Below, piece by piece: positions 61,707 to 64,000 of a DNA stretch of 64,000 nt. A program made the translations under genes and the position numbers. Positions within the stretch are counted from its first letter, which is position 1. Each line of letters starts with the position of its first letter. Location: the NCBI RefSeq assembly GCF_024436435.1, contig NZ_JAFMZP010000001.1, positions 310,001 to 374,000 on the forward strand, in the 5' to 3' direction. This DNA comes from Desertivirga xinjiangensis (lineage in GTDB: Bacteria > Bacteroidota > Bacteroidia > Sphingobacteriales > Sphingobacteriaceae). The notes under the pieces were generated by a model that worked only from the letters and a program-made list of their open reading frames with translations, searched no databases and was not told the DNA's origin.

Positions 61707-64000
61707 ATGAGAAAAACACTACACTCACGCTCAAAAAAAATTACACTCTTACTTATTTCATCAGGAATCCTTTTTCCTGCTGCCTGGTCAGGTGCATTTG
61801 CGCAGGGCAGAAAAAAACAATCAGCACCGGATCAGCAGGATACGGTGCTGATTGCAAGTCCTGAAAAGGTACCTCAGCTGTTTGGTACGGTTCGTCGGGA
61901 TCAGTTGGTGCAATCGCTAAGCTATCTCAACGGGAAGACTCTGGAAAGCTCTCCGGTTAATTTACTTAGCAATGCCCTTACCGGAAGACTTGCAGGTTTG
62001 TATTCTGTGCAGACAAATGGCGCTCCCAGATTTGACAATTCTCAGCTCAGTATCCGGGGCAGATCACCCCTGGTGGTTATTGATGGAGTGCCACGGTATA
62101 ACTTGGTTGACGGAGCCCCGCTTTTTGACGTGCTGGCAATAAATCCCGAGCAAGTTGAGTCAGTCACGCTTCTTAAAGACGGATTGTCGACAGTAATGCT
62201 TGGAAACAGGGGGATGGATGGTGTGTTAATGATCACCACCAGAAACAGAGGACAGGAACCAGGCTCAAGCATTTCTATCACCGGACAGGCAGGCTTACAA
62301 ACTCCGCTTGGAATGAGAAAGCCGCTTTCCGCATTTGACTATGCCAGTCTTTACAATGAGGCCTTAAGTAATTCAGGTTATTCTCCTGTGTATTCCCAGG
62401 ATGATCTCGAAAAATACAGGAGCGGCACTGATCCCTACCATTTTCCTAACGTAAACTGGAGAGACGAAACACTGAGAAATAATGCTCCATTACAGCGTTA
62501 CACGCTGAATGCCGGAGGAGATCATAAAAACGTAGGCTACTTTGTTTCGCTGGACTATCAGTCCCAAAACGGATTATTTAAAGAAGATCCAGCTGCAGAC
62601 TACGGTACAAATATCAAATTTGACAGGTACATTTTCCGTTCGAACGTAGATCTCAAAGTCAGTAGTAGCCTTGATGCAAATTTGAATGTCACAGGAACAA
62701 TTCACGATTATATTCAGCCTGGGGTCGGCTTTGAAAACCTGTTCCACTCGCTGCAAACTGTTCCTCAAAATGCAAGCCCTGTCACAAATTTTCAGGGATC
62801 ATTTGCCGGTAACCGGCGTTATCCGCGAAACCCGTATGCTGACGCAGTTGCCTCCGGGTATCTTAAGAATAATCTTCAGGCAGCTTCAGCCACTTTAAGC
62901 CTCCGAAAGGATCTGAGCGATGTTATAAAAGGAAGCTGGATTAAAGCTCTTGTATCTTACAGTCCTTCTTACGAACAAAAAATTGACCGTTCAAAAGGAT
63001 ATAATGCGTATAATTTCCCGGTTACGGGCGATACCTCTGTATACACCCGTGTGAATTCAATAACCGATCAAAATAATGCTTCATCTGTAATCGGCCGTCT
63101 GCAGCAAACTTATCTCGAACTGTCGGCAGGATACGATCAGCAGTGGAAGGCGAACGGCTTATCGGTTTTGCTGCTAGGTAGTTACGAGAGTGACCAGAGT
63201 AATATGCAGCTAAACCAGCAGTTCAAAAATATCAGTGGCCGGATCAGTTATTCATATGATCAGCGCTTTAGCTTCGAACTGGCTGGAGCCTATAGTGGCA
63301 ACAACTGGTTTGCAGCAGGGCATCAATATGGTTTTTATCCCGGAGCCGGTTTAAGCTGGAACGCACATAAAGAGCCTTTCCTGCGCAATTTTACTTTCCT
63401 TAACGAACTTAAGCTTAGGGCTTCCTGGGCCCGGGTAGGGAATGCTGATCCCGGATATTTTCTCTTTCGCCAGGGCTATGTCAGTGGTTCTGGTTACTTC
63501 TTCGGTACTGGCGCGACATCTGCCGGATCCTACTATCGCGGCACTCCTGCCCATAACCGCGATGCTGAAAAATCAGAAAAACTCAATGTCGGCTTTGATA
63601 TCGCTTACGCGAAACAGCGTGGCTGGTTTAGTTTTGATTTTTATAATAACCGCCAGTATGATCTTCTTCAGGTACGCGGCAATAATACTGGTCTGTTTGG
63701 ACAGGAGTATCCGCTTGAGAACCTCGGCCGGAACCGTTTTTCCGGGATTGAAATCACCACCGGCTGGGCTGCTGGTTCAGGCCGGCTTAAGTACTCGGTT
63801 TCAGGAAACTTATCGACTGTTGCAAGTAAGGTGATCGACAATGACGAGCCGGAGCAGATTTATCCATGGATGAGTTCTATGGGACATGCCGTCAACCAGA
63901 TAAGGGGCTATGTTGCAGAGGGGTTCTTCGGGCCGGACAATCTTGGCGATGCCTCTGTTCAAGGGTATACACCACAACCCGGCGATATAAAGTATACGGA
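61707..64000 (+). CDS. SusC/RagA-family TonB-linked outer-membrane receptor, C-terminus beyond window
   Basis: The first 764 residues of a SusC-like transporter are present. After a signal peptide (cleaved near AFAQG) comes a plug domain with LVQSLSYLNGKTLESSP, NALTGRLAGLYSVQTNG, LSIRGRSPLVVIDGVP and the typical VESVTLLKDG-LSTVMLGNRG-MDGVLMITT sequence. The barrel begins after about residue 200. The usual N-terminal CarboxypepD_reg-like domain is absent. SusC imports oligosaccharides or peptides with a SusD lipoprotein, which should lie just beyond position 64000. Confidence 0.93.
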   Translation, partial: MRKTLHSRSKKITLLLISSGILFPAAWSGAFAQGRKKQSAPDQQDTVLIASPEKVPQLFGTVRRDQLVQSLSYLNGKTLESSPVNLLSNALTGRLAGLYSVQTNGAPRFDNSQLSIRGRSPLVVIDGVPRYNLVDGAPLFDVLAINPEQVESVTLLKDGLSTVMLGNRGMDGVLMITTRNRGQEPGSSISITGQAGLQTPLGMRKPLSAFDYASLYNEALSNSGYSPVYSQDDLEKYRSGTDPYHFPNVNWRDETLRNNAPLQRYTLNAGGDHKNVGYFVSLDYQSQNGLFKEDPAADYGTNIKFDRYIFRSNVDLKVSSSLDANLNVTGTIHDYIQPGVGFENLFHSLQTVPQNASPVTNFQGSFAGNRRYPRNPYADAVASGYLKNNLQAASATLSLRKDLSDVIKGSWIKALVSYSPSYEQKIDRSKGYNAYNFPVTGDTSVYTRVNSITDQNNASSVIGRLQQTYLELSAGYDQQWKANGLSVLLLGSYESDQSNMQLNQQFKNISGRISYSYDQRFSFELAGAYSGNNWFAAGHQYGFYPGAGLSWNAHKEPFLRNFTFLNELKLRASWARVGNADPGYFLFRQGYVSGSGYFFGTGATSAGSYYRGTPAHNRDAEKSEKLNVGFDIAYAKQRGWFSFDFYNNRQYDLLQVRGNNTGLFGQEYPLENLGRNRFSGIEITTGWAAGSGRLKYSVSGNLSTVASKVIDNDEPEQIYPWMSSMGHAVNQIRGYVAEGFFGPDNLGDASVQGYTPQPGDIKYT

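Noticed and set aside
61465-61710. 81-codon plus-strand frame before susC
   Set aside because: No family, odd composition, overlaps the susC start codon, and lies in a region without other coding signs.

Overview
The window reads as a chromosomal segment of a free-living, aerobic Bacteroidota, most likely family Sphingobacteriaceae (Pedobacter-like). The evidence is a SusC-type TonB-linked receptor, an S46 dipeptidyl peptidase, bacillithiol synthesis (BshC), the rpmB-rpmG-DUF4295-ftsY-rimO order, the long form of IspG, and several matches to the Bacteroidota -7 promoter box TAnnTTTG. Most of it is core housekeeping DNA. I see no prophage, integrase, insertion sequence, CRISPR array, rRNA or tRNA.

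Layout. Positions 1-673 hold the start of a LuxE-type acyltransferase. A GH31 alpha-glucosidase and glgB follow (1028-5485), then a long minus-strand run: rpmB, rpmG, DUF4295, ftsY, rimO, bshC and an Ldh2-type dehydrogenase (11428 down to 5581). An acetate module (DUF485 protein, ActP, Acs, CsbD) occupies 11730-16121. A glycolytic operon (pfkA, a degenerate ASKHA kinase, gapA; 19324-16484) is divergent from a Nudix/winged-helix regulator and lies near an intact paralogous kinase (20207-21061). Then come threonine aldolase, cysE, cysM, a DPP7-like peptidase, a YkuK-family protein, an esterase lipoprotein, a Tat-exported Gfo/Idh/MocA oxidoreductase, a voltage-gated K+ channel, ettA, clpC, parC, msrA, an unknown lipoprotein, an rRNA methyltransferase, mlaF/mlaE, an SDR, a PspC/LiaF-like envelope pair, ispG, a PhyH dioxygenase, a uvrA remnant, elaA, xth, sodC, a three-gene LytS/LytTR operon, an outer-membrane beta-barrel protein, a pectate-lyase-like protein, a VOC protein, an acyltransferase, an ArsR/AHSA1 pair and a truncated susC at the right edge.

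The gaps between genes hold most of the unexplained structure. There are two families of dispersed palindromic elements (5553, 16299, 48748, 56499; and 24604, 28827), a four-way-junction element at 38497-38631 whose right arm codes for the end of MsrA, unusually long perfect hairpins at convergent gene ends (28 bp at 5482, 18 bp at 20153), and two candidate small RNAs (16208-16290 plus, 48800-48858 minus).

The best candidates for undescribed biology are the glycolytic locus at 16484-21061, where a kinase that lost its phosphate-1 motif sits between pfkA and gapA opposite a probably non-hydrolytic Nudix regulator, and the 50676-53828 operon, where a secreted protein with an internal three-fold repeat precedes a LytS/LytTR pair. 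These functional readings are inferences.
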